From Streptomyces sp. NBC_00239 (GTDB taxonomy: Bacteria; Actinomycetota; Actinomycetes; Streptomycetales; Streptomycetaceae), in the NCBI RefSeq assembly GCF_036194065.1, contig NZ_CP108095.1, positions 6,324,001 through 6,388,000 of the forward strand: a DNA stretch of 64,000 nucleotides. Reading direction: 5' to 3'. The translations under genes were made by a program, and so were the position numbers. The notes beneath the pieces were generated by a model that did not search any database, was not told the origin of the DNA, and saw nothing but the letters and a program-made list of their open reading frames with translations. Positions 5,507-13,834 of this stretch are shown piece by piece. How positions within the stretch are numbered: the first letter of the stretch is position 1; each line of letters starts with the position of its first letter.

Positions 5507-8116
5507 TCAGAGCCGGTCGTCCGCGGCCGCCGCGGCCGCCAGGGACCGCAGCAGGTCCGTCAGCCGCGTGGTCCGCGGCCGCGCCGGGACCTCCGCCACG
5601 GCCCGCGGCAGCGCCTGGTCCACCCCGTGCACCACCGACAGGTGCCGCTCGGCGCGGCCGAACGCCGTGTACACCCAGTCCCGCGCCAGCGCGTCCGCGG
5701 CGTCCCCGGGGAGCACGACCACCACGGCCGGCCAGCGCGCGCCGACGGCCTGGTGCGCGGTCACGGCCCAGCCGTGCCGGACCGCCGTCTCCACCTGTTC
5801 CCGCGGGACGACGACCGGCTCACCCGCGCACTCCAGGTGCAGGCCGGCCGCATCGGCCGTCACCACCCGGCCCGGGCGGGCCCGCCCCGGCGCGGGCACG
5901 TACACGATCCGGTCCCCGGGGTCGAAGCCGCCGAACCGGCCGGGGCCGGGGTTCAGCCGCTCCTTGAGGGCCGCGTTGAGCGCGCGGGTGCCCGCCGAGC
6001 CGCCGTGTCCGGGCGTGATCACCTGGGTGTGCCCCGGCTCGATGCCGAACGCGCGCGGCACCGAGTCCGCGACCAGTTGCACCGTGCGGTGCACCGCCTC
6101 CCCGGCGTCGCGCACCGGGACGATCACGACCTCCTTGCCGGGCGCCTCGACCTGGGTCAGCTCGCCGATGCCGATCCCCGAGACCAGTTCGCCCAGCGGA
6201 CCCGGGTCCGGGGTGCGGGACGCCAATTGGGGGCAGGCCCGGGAGGCCAGCACATCGCCGAACACCCGCCCCGGGCCCGCCGCGCCCAGCACCGCCGGGT
6301 CGCCGCTGAGCACCAGCCGGGCCCCGTCCGGCACCGACTCCACCAGCGCCGCCGCCGTGTCCACGTCCAGCTGCGGGGCATCCAGCACCGCCAGCAGGTC
6401 CAGGGCGAACGCGCCGTCGGCGTCCCGGCCGGGCCCCTCCGAGCCGTCCAGGAGACCCGCCACGGTCACGGCGGCGCCCTCCGGCAGCCCGGTGGCCGCC
6501 CGCGCCCGGCCGTCGCCGGTGTGCACGGCCGCGTACGCGCGCAGCCCCATCCGGTGTGCGGCCGCCACCAGGGCCAGCGGCTCCGCGCGGGCCGCCTCGG
6601 CGCCGGTGTGGGCCACCAGGCCGTGACCGGCCGCCGTCCGGATCAGCTCGGCCGCCGAGGGGCCGGGGGCGGCCTCGGCGGCCTGCTCCCAGAGTTCCGG
6701 CCGGTCGTGGTCCGCGCCGCCGTTCTTGCCGAAGGTGCTGAGCAGCCGGGCCAGGCCGTCCGCGAGGCTCTCCTCGGCGAGCGCGTGCCCCTCCAGGCCG
6801 ACGAGCACCCGGACGGGCTCCGGGGGGCCGCCGTCGCCGGTGGCGCCGGTTCCGGATCCGGCTTCGTCCGTGCCCTGGGGGGCCGCGGTGTCCGCGTACT
6901 CATCCCCGTCCTCGTCGGATTCCGGGAACACCAGTACCGCGCCGTCCGAGATGGCGGCCTCCAGCGCCTCGTCGGCGTCCGGTACGCCGTACCGGCCGAG
7001 CGCGCCGGTCAGCACCGGAACCTCCAGTGCGGTGTGCCCCTTCAGCGCGGCCTGTGCCAGCAGCCAGCCGACCAGGGCGACGGACCGGCGCTCGTCCCCG
7101 GGACCGCACTGATCGCCCAGCAGCGCGCGTGCGAACCCGTCGGCCTGCGAGGGCCGTACGCCGGGCAGTTCCAGGAGCCGCCACGGGTCCTGGCGCAGCA
7201 CGTCGGCCGCGCCCTCGCCGAGGGTCGCCGCGGCCGGGCCGGCCAGTGCCGCGGGGGCGCCGCCGGCCGTGAGCACGGAGCGTACGGCCGCTACGAGGTC
7301 GTCGGCGGGTGCGGGTGCGGGTGCGGGTGCGGGTGCGGGTGCCGGGGTGGGGGCGGGTGCCGGGCTCGGCGGGGGCGTGGTGGGGGCGGCCGGCCGGCGC
7401 GGGGCCGGGGCCTGACGGCCGTCGAAGGACCGGGTGTCGGGCTGCCGGCCGCCCTCCACGGCCCGTACGGCGGCCAGCAGCTCGGCCGCCGTGCCGCTCA
7501 GCTTCGCCCCGGCTTCGACCGGGGCGGCGCGCTCGGCCTTCCGGCGGGCGATTCGCTCGCGCTCGATGCGTTGGGCCGCGAGTTCGGCGGCCGCCTCGCT
7601 CAGGGCCGTCGCCGTATCGGCGCCGTTCGCGTCCGTCGGCCCGGCCGGGGGCTCCGCGCCTTCCGCTGCCGCGTCGGCACCGGGCTCCGCCCGGTCCTGC
7701 GCCTCAAGCGCCGGCGGGGCTGGATCGGTCTCCGGTTCCTCCGTCGGGTCGGCGTCGGGCGTCTGCGGGGCGGGCGTGCCATCCGCTGCCGCGTCGGTGC
7801 CGGGTTCCGCCCGGTCCTGCGCCTCAAGCGCCGGCGGGGCTGGATTGGTCTCCGGTTCCTCCGTCGGGTCGGCGTCGGGCGTCTGCGGGGCGGGCGTGCC
7901 TTCCGCTGCCGCGTCGGTGCCGGGTTCCGCCCGGTCCTGCGCCTCGAACGCCGGCGGGGCTGGATCTGTCGTCGGCGGGGTCGGCTCCGTCGCTGGTTCT
8001 GCCGGGCCGTTTTCCGCGCCTTCGGCGGGGGCTTCGGCGGGGGTGCCCGGGGGGGCCGGTTCCGCGTCGGGCCCGCTCTTCGCGCCTTCGGCGCGTTCGG
8101 CGCGTTCCGTACTCAC
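5507..8116 (-). CDS. RecD-like protein with degenerate ATPase motifs (pseudo-helicase)
   Basis: 869 residues. Residues 1-170 are low-complexity Pro/Ala/Glu/Asp, with a 40-residue repeat present three times. A charged helical stretch follows, then a Pro-Ala linker, then a helix-hairpin-helix region (DPWRLLELPGVRPSQADGFAR) as in RecD2. The helicase core follows, but near residue 500, where GGPGTGKT is expected, it reads HTGAEAARAEP, with no lysine. Near 572 the Walker B DE box is replaced (LLAVLDAPQLD). Later motifs persist: ARLVLSGDPAVLGAAGPGRVF, GWAVTAHQAVGARWPAVVVV near 785, and WVYTAFGRAERHLSVV near 820 with its arginine. It should keep the fold, and perhaps DNA binding, but not ATP hydrolysis. 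Its GTG start overlaps the stop of the upstream aldo/keto reductase by four bases, so the two are translationally coupled. Confidence 0.85.
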   Translation of the reverse strand: MSTERAERAEGAKSGPDAEPAPPGTPAEAPAEGAENGPAEPATEPTPPTTDPAPPAFEAQDRAEPGTDAAAEGTPAPQTPDADPTEEPETNPAPPALEAQDRAEPGTDAAADGTPAPQTPDADPTEEPETDPAPPALEAQDRAEPGADAAAEGAEPPAGPTDANGADTATALSEAAAELAAQRIERERIARRKAERAAPVEAGAKLSGTAAELLAAVRAVEGGRQPDTRSFDGRQAPAPRRPAAPTTPPPSPAPAPTPAPAPAPAPAPAPADDLVAAVRSVLTAGGAPAALAGPAAATLGEGAADVLRQDPWRLLELPGVRPSQADGFARALLGDQCGPGDERRSVALVGWLLAQAALKGHTALEVPVLTGALGRYGVPDADEALEAAISDGAVLVFPESDEDGDEYADTAAPQGTDEAGSGTGATGDGGPPEPVRVLVGLEGHALAEESLADGLARLLSTFGKNGGADHDRPELWEQAAEAAPGPSAAELIRTAAGHGLVAHTGAEAARAEPLALVAAAHRMGLRAYAAVHTGDGRARAATGLPEGAAVTVAGLLDGSEGPGRDADGAFALDLLAVLDAPQLDVDTAAALVESVPDGARLVLSGDPAVLGAAGPGRVFGDVLASRACPQLASRTPDPGPLGELVSGIGIGELTQVEAPGKEVVIVPVRDAGEAVHRTVQLVADSVPRAFGIEPGHTQVITPGHGGSAGTRALNAALKERLNPGPGRFGGFDPGDRIVYVPAPGRARPGRVVTADAAGLHLECAGEPVVVPREQVETAVRHGWAVTAHQAVGARWPAVVVVLPGDAADALARDWVYTAFGRAERHLSVVHGVDQALPRAVAEVPARPRTTRLTDLLRSLAAAAAADDRL
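7675..7967 (-). repeat. Three in-frame 120-bp repeats derived from the intergenic palindrome
   Basis: Three copies at a 120-base period encode APPALEAQDRAEPGTDA-type units. On the plus strand each contains CCGGGCTCCGCCCGG followed by CCTCAAGCGCCGGCG and GGCTGGA. That order nearly matches the right half of the large palindromic repeat at 16131-16244, 57672-57788 and 61709-61822. This looks like a mobile or slippage-prone intergenic repeat now carried as coding sequence. Confidence 0.8.
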
Positions 8117-9105
8117 AACGTGCTCCAGTCCTGGTCGGGGTAGCGGTGCACGGGCGCCGACACATCGTCCAGCGCCTGGCAGATCTCCTCCGGAAGACTA
8201 AGGGCCTCCGCCGACAGTGCCTCCGCGAGCTGGGCCGCCGTCCGCGCGCCGACCAGCGGCGCGGCCACTCCGGGGCGGTCGCGGATCCACGCCAGCGCCA
8301 CCTGCAGCGGGGTGACCGCGAGCCCGTGCGCCGCCGTCACCACCGCGTCCACGATCCGCCGCGCGGTGTCGTCGAGGTACGGCGCCACGAAACCGGACAG
8401 CACCTCCGACGCGCCCCGCGAGCCGGGCGGGACGCCGTCGCGGTACTTGCCCGTCAGCACCCCGCGGCCCAGCGGCGAGGCCGGCAGCAGGCCGACGCCC
8501 AGGTCCAGCGCCGCCGGCAGCACCTCGCGTTCCACGCCCCGCTGGAGAAGCGAGTACTCCATCTGGGTCGACGCCAGCCGGGTCCGTACGCCCGGCGCCG
8601 CGAGCTGCCAGGTCGCCGCCTTCGCCAGCTGCCAGCCGCTGAAGTCCGCCACGCCCGCGTACCGGGCCCGGCCGCTGCTCACCGCCAGGTCCACGGCCTG
8701 CAGCGTCTCCTCCAGCGGCGTGTACGGGTCGAAGGCGTGCACCTGCCACAGGTCCACGTAGTCGGTGCCCAGCCGCGCCAGCGACGCGTCGAGCGCGGCC
8801 AGCAGGTGGCCGCGCGAGCCGTCGCAGCGCCGGTCGGCGTCGCGTACGGTGCCCGACTTCGTGGCGATCACCAGGTCGCGGCGCGGCACCAGGCCGCCCA
8901 CCAACTGCCCCAGCAGGTACTCCGCGTCGCCGCCCGCGTACACGTCGGCCGTGTCGACGAGCGTGCCGCCCGCCTCCCAGAAGATCTTCAGCTGCTCCGC
9001 CGCGTCGGACTCGGCCGCGCCGCCGGGGCTCTGGCCCCAGGTGAGGGTGCCGAGCCCGACCCTGGAAACACGCAGGCCCGTTCGGCCGAGATGCCTCTGT
9101 TCCAT
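8113..9105 (-). CDS. Aldo/keto reductase
   Basis: 330 residues, NADPH-dependent reduction of aldehydes or ketones in a TIM barrel. The start MEQRHLGRTGLRVSRVGLGT is the classic first strand. The catalytic tetrad is visible as DTADVYAGG (Asp and Tyr), IATKSG (Lys) and LWQVHAFD (His). The cofactor-binding C-terminal part includes LASPLGRGVLTGKY (read here PASPLGRGVLTGKY) and VAAPLVGARTAAQLAEAL. The family member and substrate cannot be determined. The gene runs into the RecD-like gene through a GTGA overlap, and is divergent from the F420-type oxidoreductase. Confidence 0.93.
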   Translation of the reverse strand: MEQRHLGRTGLRVSRVGLGTLTWGQSPGGAAESDAAEQLKIFWEAGGTLVDTADVYAGGDAEYLLGQLVGGLVPRRDLVIATKSGTVRDADRRCDGSRGHLLAALDASLARLGTDYVDLWQVHAFDPYTPLEETLQAVDLAVSSGRARYAGVADFSGWQLAKAATWQLAAPGVRTRLASTQMEYSLLQRGVEREVLPAALDLGVGLLPASPLGRGVLTGKYRDGVPPGSRGASEVLSGFVAPYLDDTARRIVDAVVTAAHGLAVTPLQVALAWIRDRPGVAAPLVGARTAAQLAEALSAEALSLPEEICQALDDVSAPVHRYPDQDWSTL

Positions 9106-9195
9106 GACCGGTGAGACTACTGGGGCACTGCCGAACGGGGCCCGGGCGCGCTAGAGTCCGCGCAGACCAACGTTACTCATCGGTAAGGGGACGAC

Positions 9196-10245
9196 ATGCG
9201 GCTCGGCATCAATCTCGGCTACTGGGGCGCGGGCATGGACGCCGACAATCTCGCCGTCGCCCAGGAGGCGGACCGGCTGGGATACGACGTCTGCTGGGCC
9301 GCGGAGGCCTACGGTTCGGACGCCCCGACGGTCCTCGCCTGGGTCGCCGCCCAGACCGAGCGCATCGACGTCGGCTCCGCGATCCTCCAGATCCCGGCCC
9401 GCCAGCCCGCCATGACCGCGATGACCGCGGCCACCCTCGACTCGCTCACCGGCGGCCGCTTCCGCCTCGGCCTCGGCGTCTCCGGCCCGCAGGTCTCCGA
9501 GGGCTGGTACGGCGTGAAGTTCGACAAGCCGCTGGCCCGCACCCGCGAGTACGTCGAGATCGTCCGCAAGGCCATGACCCGCGAGCGGCTCAGCTACGAG
9601 GGCGAGCACTGGACCCTGCCGCTGCCCGGCGGCCCCGGCAAGCCCCTCAAGCTCACCGTGCACCCCGAGCGCGAGCACATCCCGCTCTACATCGCGGCCA
9701 TCGGCCCCAAGAACCTGGAGCAGACCGGCGAGATCGCCGACGGCGCGCTCCTCATCTTCCCGGCCGCGGAGCACCTGGAGGCCACCGCGCTCACCCACAT
9801 CCGGGCGGGCCGCGAGAAGGCCGGCAAGACCATGGACGGCTTCGACGTCTGCCCGACCGTGCCGCTGGCCCTCGGCGACGACGTGGCCGCCCTCGCCGAC
9901 ATGTTCCGCCCGTACACCGCCCTGTACGTCGGCGGCATGGGCAGCCGCAAGCAGAACTTCTACAACCAGCTCGCGCAGCGCATGGGCTACGAGAAGGAAG
10001 CCGCCGAGATCCAGGACAAGTACCTGGCCGGCGACAAGACGGGCGCGGCGGCCGCGGTGCCGCACAGCCTGATCGACTCGACCGCGCTGCTCGGCCCGGT
10101 CGAGCGGATCGCGGACGGCATGAAGGCCTACGCGGAAGCCGGCGTCACCACCCTGACCCTGGCCCCGGCGGGCTTCACCCGCGAGGAGCGGCTGGCCGCG
10201 CTGCGCGCCGGCGTCGAGGCCATGGAGCTCGCCGGACTCGCCTGA
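9196..10245 (+). CDS. LLM-class (F420-dependent) oxidoreductase
   Basis: 349 residues of the luciferase-like monooxygenase TIM-barrel family. In actinobacteria this branch normally uses reduced coenzyme F420 for hydride transfer to unknown substrates. Motifs seen: MRLGINLGYWGAG at the N-terminus, ADRLGYDVCWAAEAYGSDA, ILQIPARQPAMTAMTAATLD, and SGGR-type GGRFRLGLGVSGPQVSEGWYG. The flavin or deazaflavin face IPLYIAAIGPKNLEQTGEIADG is also clear. AAGGGG lies six bases before ATG 9196, and TAGAGT at 9152-9157 is a possible -10. A strong terminator follows. Confidence 0.92.
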   Translation: MRLGINLGYWGAGMDADNLAVAQEADRLGYDVCWAAEAYGSDAPTVLAWVAAQTERIDVGSAILQIPARQPAMTAMTAATLDSLTGGRFRLGLGVSGPQVSEGWYGVKFDKPLARTREYVEIVRKAMTRERLSYEGEHWTLPLPGGPGKPLKLTVHPEREHIPLYIAAIGPKNLEQTGEIADGALLIFPAAEHLEATALTHIRAGREKAGKTMDGFDVCPTVPLALGDDVAALADMFRPYTALYVGGMGSRKQNFYNQLAQRMGYEKEAAEIQDKYLAGDKTGAAAAVPHSLIDSTALLGPVERIADGMKAYAEAGVTTLTLAPAGFTREERLAALRAGVEAMELAGLA

Positions 10246-10290
10246 GCCGCCGGCCCCCGCCACACCCCCCACACGCGCCCCGGACACACC

Positions 10291-10321
10291 CCGGCCGCCG
10301 GACTTCGCGTCCGGCGGCCGG
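10291..10321 (+). terminator. Terminator after the F420-type oxidoreductase
   Basis: CCGGCCGCCGGAC and GTCCGGCGGCCGG form a perfect 13-bp stem with a 5-base loop, 45 bases after the stop. Confidence 0.85.
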
Positions 10322-10528
10322 ATCCGTCTCAGCGGCCGTGGTGGGGGCTCGGGGGGTCCTCCCCGCCACGGCCGTCACTGCCAACAACGCCGCGCGGGCC
10401 CGCCGGGTTACGCCCGGCCGGCCGCCCCTTCGTGTCCGTCGTTCGGAGCAGTGCCGCCACCGCGCGGTTGCCCGCCACCGCGATCGGCCTTTGACTCGGT
10501 CCGAGGGGGTCCGTAGGAGGTGGCAGTC

Positions 10529-11317
10529 ATGCTCTCGGCCCGAAGTCTGTTCCAGGAGATCGTCGACAACGACGACTCGTTCCAGCTGTTCTGCTCCATC
10601 GCCGCCAGCGGCGAATCGCAGGGCGGCTGGGAGAACGCCCGGATCGCCGCCCTCGTCCCGCCGGGCATGGCGGACATGGCCCCGAAGATCACCCGGCACG
10701 GCGCCGACGAGGACAAGCACGGCCGGATCTTCCACGCGCTGCTCAAGAAGCGCGGCCTGCCGCCGGTGCCGGTGCCCCCGGAGACCGACTACACGATGCT
10801 CCTGGAGCAGCGCGGCATCGGCCTGGCGCACGCCACCCTGCGCGGCGACCGGCCGCTCAGCGAGGAGGACATCGTCGTCTACCTCGCGCACAGCCGCGTC
10901 ACCGAGCAGCGGGCCGCCGACCAGATGGACATGCTCGTGAGGCACTTCGGGGACCACCCCGAGGTCGGCAAGGCCATCCGCCTGATCAGCAACGACGAGG
11001 ACAACCACCTCGCGTACTGCCACGAGGAACTCCTGCGCCTCGCCGCCGAGGGCCACGGCCGGACCATCCAACGGGTGCTGCGCGAGAGCGCCCTCGCCGA
11101 GATCGTCGTCTACCGCGACGTCAGCCTCGCCGTCATGGCCCACATGGGCCGCCTCCTCGACTGGCCCGCCGCGAAGTCCGCGGTGCTGCGCGCCGGGATC
11201 CACGGCGCCTACCGCTGGGAGCGGTTCGCCGGCTGGCACCGGGCCGTCCGCCTGACCATGCCCGAGCGCCGCAACGCACTGGGCGGACCGGCCGTACCCG
11301 CCGCCGGCTTCGCCTGA
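10529..11317 (+). CDS. Ferritin-like di-iron-type protein, function unknown
   Basis: 262 residues, mainly helical. Two ExxH signatures, TRHGADEDKHGRIF (near residue 55) and ISNDEDNHLAYCHEEL (near 155), are of the kind that binds a di-iron centre in ferritin-like four-helix bundles. Acidic residues in between (EEDIVVYLAHSRVTEQRAADQ) could complete the site. The substrate is unknown; such proteins range from oxygenases to iron stores. Start ATG 10529 sits nine bases after TAGGAGG; a GTG three codons earlier overlaps that site and is less likely. It converges on corA across a hairpin. Confidence 0.85.
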   Translation: MLSARSLFQEIVDNDDSFQLFCSIAASGESQGGWENARIAALVPPGMADMAPKITRHGADEDKHGRIFHALLKKRGLPPVPVPPETDYTMLLEQRGIGLAHATLRGDRPLSEEDIVVYLAHSRVTEQRAADQMDMLVRHFGDHPEVGKAIRLISNDEDNHLAYCHEELLRLAAEGHGRTIQRVLRESALAEIVVYRDVSLAVMAHMGRLLDWPAAKSAVLRAGIHGAYRWERFAGWHRAVRLTMPERRNALGGPAVPAAGFA

Positions 11318-11343
11318 CCGGGCCGCGCGCCCCGCCGCCACCC

Positions 11344-11379
11344 GCCCCCGGAACCCGTACCCGTACGGCGCCCGGGGGC
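11344..11379. terminator. Terminator between ferritin-like gene and corA
   Basis: GCCCCCGG pairs with CCGGGGGC, with a nested CCGTAC/GTACGG stem. It lies between two convergent stop codons. Confidence 0.75.
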
Positions 11380-11385
11380 GCGGTC

Positions 11386-12378
11386 TCACAGCCAGCCGCG
11401 CCGCTTGAACAGCCGGTACAGGCCCACGACCGCGCCCGCCATCACCAGCAGCACCACCGGGTAGCCCCACACCTGCCGGCGCTCCGGCATGTGCTCGAAG
11501 TTCATGCCGTAGATCCCCGCGACCATCGTCGGCACCGCCGCCATCGCCGCCCACGCCGAGATCTTGCGCATGTCGTCGTTCTGCCGGACCCCCATCTGCG
11601 CCAGGTGCGCGGCCAGCGCGTCCGACAGCAGCCGGTCCAGGCCCTCCACGTACTCGTTCGCCTTGGCCAGGTGGTCGGCCACGTCCCGGAAGAACGGCCG
11701 CGCGTGCTCGTGCACGAACGGCACCCCCGTGCCCGCCAGCCGCGCCATCGGCAGCGTCAGCGGGTTGGTCGCCCGCCGGAACTCCAGCACCTGCCGCTTG
11801 AAGGCGTAGATGCGGGCCGCGGTGTTCTTCGTGTCCGCCGCGTTCGGCGCGAACACGTCCGTCTCCAGCTCCTCCAGGTCGCCCTGGAGCTCGCCCGCCA
11901 CCTCGATGTAGTGGTCCACCACGGCGTCGCTCACCGCGTACAGCACCGCCGTCGGCCCGTGCCGCAGCACCGCCGGGTCCTCCTCCAGCCGCCGCCGCAC
12001 CGCGGCCAGCGGCGCCCCCGGCCCGTGCCGGACGGTGACCACGAACGCGTCCCCGATGAACAGCATCAGCTCGCCCGCCGACACCGTGTCGCTCTCCTCG
12101 TCGTACCGCACCGGCTTGAGGACCACGAACAGCGAATCGTCGTACACCTCCAGCTTCGGCCGCTGGTGCGCGGTCAGCGCGTCCTCCACCGCCAGCGGGT
12201 GCAGCCCGAACTCGCTGCGGACCAGGTCGAACTCCTTCTCGGTCGGCTCGTGCACCCCTATCCACAGGAAGGCGTCACCCATGGCCCGCGCCTCGTCGAG
12301 GGCGTCCGAGAAGTCGGCCGGCCCGTCCACCCGGGCGCCGTTGCGGTAAATCGCGCAGTCCACAATCACCCGGGGCAT
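11386..12378 (-). CDS. corA: CorA-family magnesium/cobalt channel
   Basis: 330 residues. A large cytoplasmic N-terminal domain (MPRVIVDCAIYRNGARVDGP...) is followed by the long stalk helix and two C-terminal membrane helices. The signature YGMNF is present in AGIYGMNFEHMPERR, right after the first membrane helix, as required for Mg2+ selection in the homopentamer. The basic end LYRLFKRRGWL is cytosolic. Start ATG 12378 has AGGGAAGA upstream; a longer frame in front is only the antisense of the neighbouring phosphatase gene. Divergent from the phosphatase with 55 bases between. Confidence 0.95.
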   Translation of the reverse strand: MPRVIVDCAIYRNGARVDGPADFSDALDEARAMGDAFLWIGVHEPTEKEFDLVRSEFGLHPLAVEDALTAHQRPKLEVYDDSLFVVLKPVRYDEESDTVSAGELMLFIGDAFVVTVRHGPGAPLAAVRRRLEEDPAVLRHGPTAVLYAVSDAVVDHYIEVAGELQGDLEELETDVFAPNAADTKNTAARIYAFKRQVLEFRRATNPLTLPMARLAGTGVPFVHEHARPFFRDVADHLAKANEYVEGLDRLLSDALAAHLAQMGVRQNDDMRKISAWAAMAAVPTMVAGIYGMNFEHMPERRQVWGYPVVLLVMAGAVVGLYRLFKRRGWL

Positions 12379-12420
12379 TCTTCCCTGCCACCGCCCGGCC
12401 CGCACCCAGGCCGCAGCGCC

Positions 12421-12426
12421 TACGCT
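12421..12426 (+). promoter_or_regulatory. -10 element TACGCT, leaderless start
   Basis: TACGCT ends seven bases before ATG 12434, and no ribosome binding site intervenes. Confidence 0.6.
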
Positions 12427-12433
12427 GACCCCC

Positions 12434-13141
12434 ATGGCCACGCTGATCCTCGTACGGCACGGACGTTCCACCGCCAACACCGCCGGACTGCTCGCCGGAC
12501 GGACCCCCGGCGTCGCACTCGACGAGACCGGCGCCGGGCAGGCCGCCGCGCTCCCCGCCCGGCTCGCCGCGCTGCCGCTGGCCGCCGCCGTCAGCAGCCC
12601 GCTCCAGCGCTGCCACGAGACCCTCGCCCCGCTGCTCGCGGCCCGGCCCGGACTGCCCCTGCACACCGAGGACCGCATCGGCGAATGCGACTACGGCGAC
12701 TGGTCCAACCGCAAGCTCTCCGAACTCTCCGACGAACCCCTGATGAAGGTCGTCCAGCAGCACCCCTCCGCGGCCGCCTTCCCCGGCGGCGAGTCCATGC
12801 GCGCCATGCAGCACCGCGCCGTGGAGGCCGTCCGCGACTGGAACACCCGCATCGAGGCCGAGCACGGCGCCGACGCCCTCTACGTGATGTGCTCGCACGG
12901 CGACATCATCAAGTCCCTGGTCGCCGACGCCCTCGGCATGCACCTCGACCTCTTCCAGCGGATCTCCGTGGAACCCTGCTCGGTCACCGTCATCCGCTAC
13001 ACCCCCCTGCGGCCCTTCCTGCTGCGCCTCGGCGACACCGGCGGCCTCGACGGCCTGGCCCCCCGCGAAGCCGCCAAAAGCGCCGAAACCGGCGAGAATG
13101 GCGGGAACGCGGTCGTCGGGGGTGCCGCGGGCGCGGCGTGA
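12434..13141 (+). CDS. Histidine phosphatase (MSMEG_4193-type) in the mshC neighbourhood
   Basis: 235 residues of the two-histidine phosphatase superfamily. LILVRHGRSTANT at the N-terminus carries the phospho-accepting His. SSPLQRCHETLAPLL and RIGECDYGDWSNRKLSEL provide Arg and acid residues, and VMCSHGDIIKSLVADALG carries the second His. The C-terminal 40 residues are disordered. It heads a run of four same-strand genes ending in mshC. As I recall, the same phosphatase / DUF3090 / SCO1664-type group lies beside mshC in mycobacteria too. A phosphatase acting on GlcNAc-inositol phosphate is needed in mycothiol synthesis, and this protein is a candidate by location only. Confidence 0.9.
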   Translation: MATLILVRHGRSTANTAGLLAGRTPGVALDETGAGQAAALPARLAALPLAAAVSSPLQRCHETLAPLLAARPGLPLHTEDRIGECDYGDWSNRKLSELSDEPLMKVVQQHPSAAAFPGGESMRAMQHRAVEAVRDWNTRIEAEHGADALYVMCSHGDIIKSLVADALGMHLDLFQRISVEPCSVTVIRYTPLRPFLLRLGDTGGLDGLAPREAAKSAETGENGGNAVVGGAAGAA

Positions 13142-13232
13142 TCGAACGGCGCAGTAGGGTGGATGTGCCGAACCGGCCCTGCCACGCCCGCGCCGACCTG
13201 CCCTCGCAGCCGATCCCCCTTGGAGACTGGAC

Positions 13233-13823
13233 GTGCCCCGTCAGGTGTTCCTCTACGACCCGCCGGACCGCTTCGTGGCCGGTACGGTCGGCCTGCCTGG
13301 ACGCCGTACGTTCTTCCTGCAGGCCTCCTCGGGCCCCCGCGTCACCAGCGTCTCCCTGGAGAAGACCCAGGTGGCCGCCCTCGCCGAACGCATGGACGAA
13401 CTCCTCGACGAGGTCGTACGGCGCACCGGAGGCAACGCCCCGGTGCCCGCCGTCGCACCCCCCGAGGCCAGCGACACCGCCCCCCTCGACGCACCCGTCG
13501 ACGAGGAGTTCCGGGTCGGCACCATGGCACTCGCCTGGGACGGCGACGAACAGCGCATGATCGTCGAGGCCCAGGCCCTCGTCGAACTCGACGCGGACTC
13601 CGAGGAAGACCTCGCCGAAGCCGAGGAGCGGCTCCTCCAGGACGAGGAGAACGGCCCGCCCATGCTGCGGGTCCGTCTCACCGGCGCCCAGGCCCGCGCC
13701 TTCGCCAAGCGGGCCCTGGACGTCGTCAACGCCGGGCGGCCGCCGTGCCCGCTGTGCAGCCTGCCGCTCGACCCGGAGGGCCACGTATGCCCGCGCCAGA
13801 ACGGATACCGCCGCGGCGCGTGA
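13233..13823 (+). CDS. DUF3090 family protein
   Basis: 196 residues, conserved in actinobacteria, function unknown. It starts VPRQVFLYDPPDRFVAGTVG and has RRTFFLQASSGPRVTSVSLEK, the DUF3090 core as I know it. The C-terminus has CPLCSLPLDPEGHVCPRQNGY, with three cysteines and a histidine in zinc-ribbon-like spacing. GTG start with TTGGAGA upstream. TAGGGT at 13153-13158 may be a local promoter. Its end overlaps or abuts the next gene, so the pair is likely co-translated and functionally linked. Confidence 0.9.
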   Translation: MPRQVFLYDPPDRFVAGTVGLPGRRTFFLQASSGPRVTSVSLEKTQVAALAERMDELLDEVVRRTGGNAPVPAVAPPEASDTAPLDAPVDEEFRVGTMALAWDGDEQRMIVEAQALVELDADSEEDLAEAEERLLQDEENGPPMLRVRLTGAQARAFAKRALDVVNAGRPPCPLCSLPLDPEGHVCPRQNGYRRGA

Positions 13824-13834
13824 CCGGAGACGTC

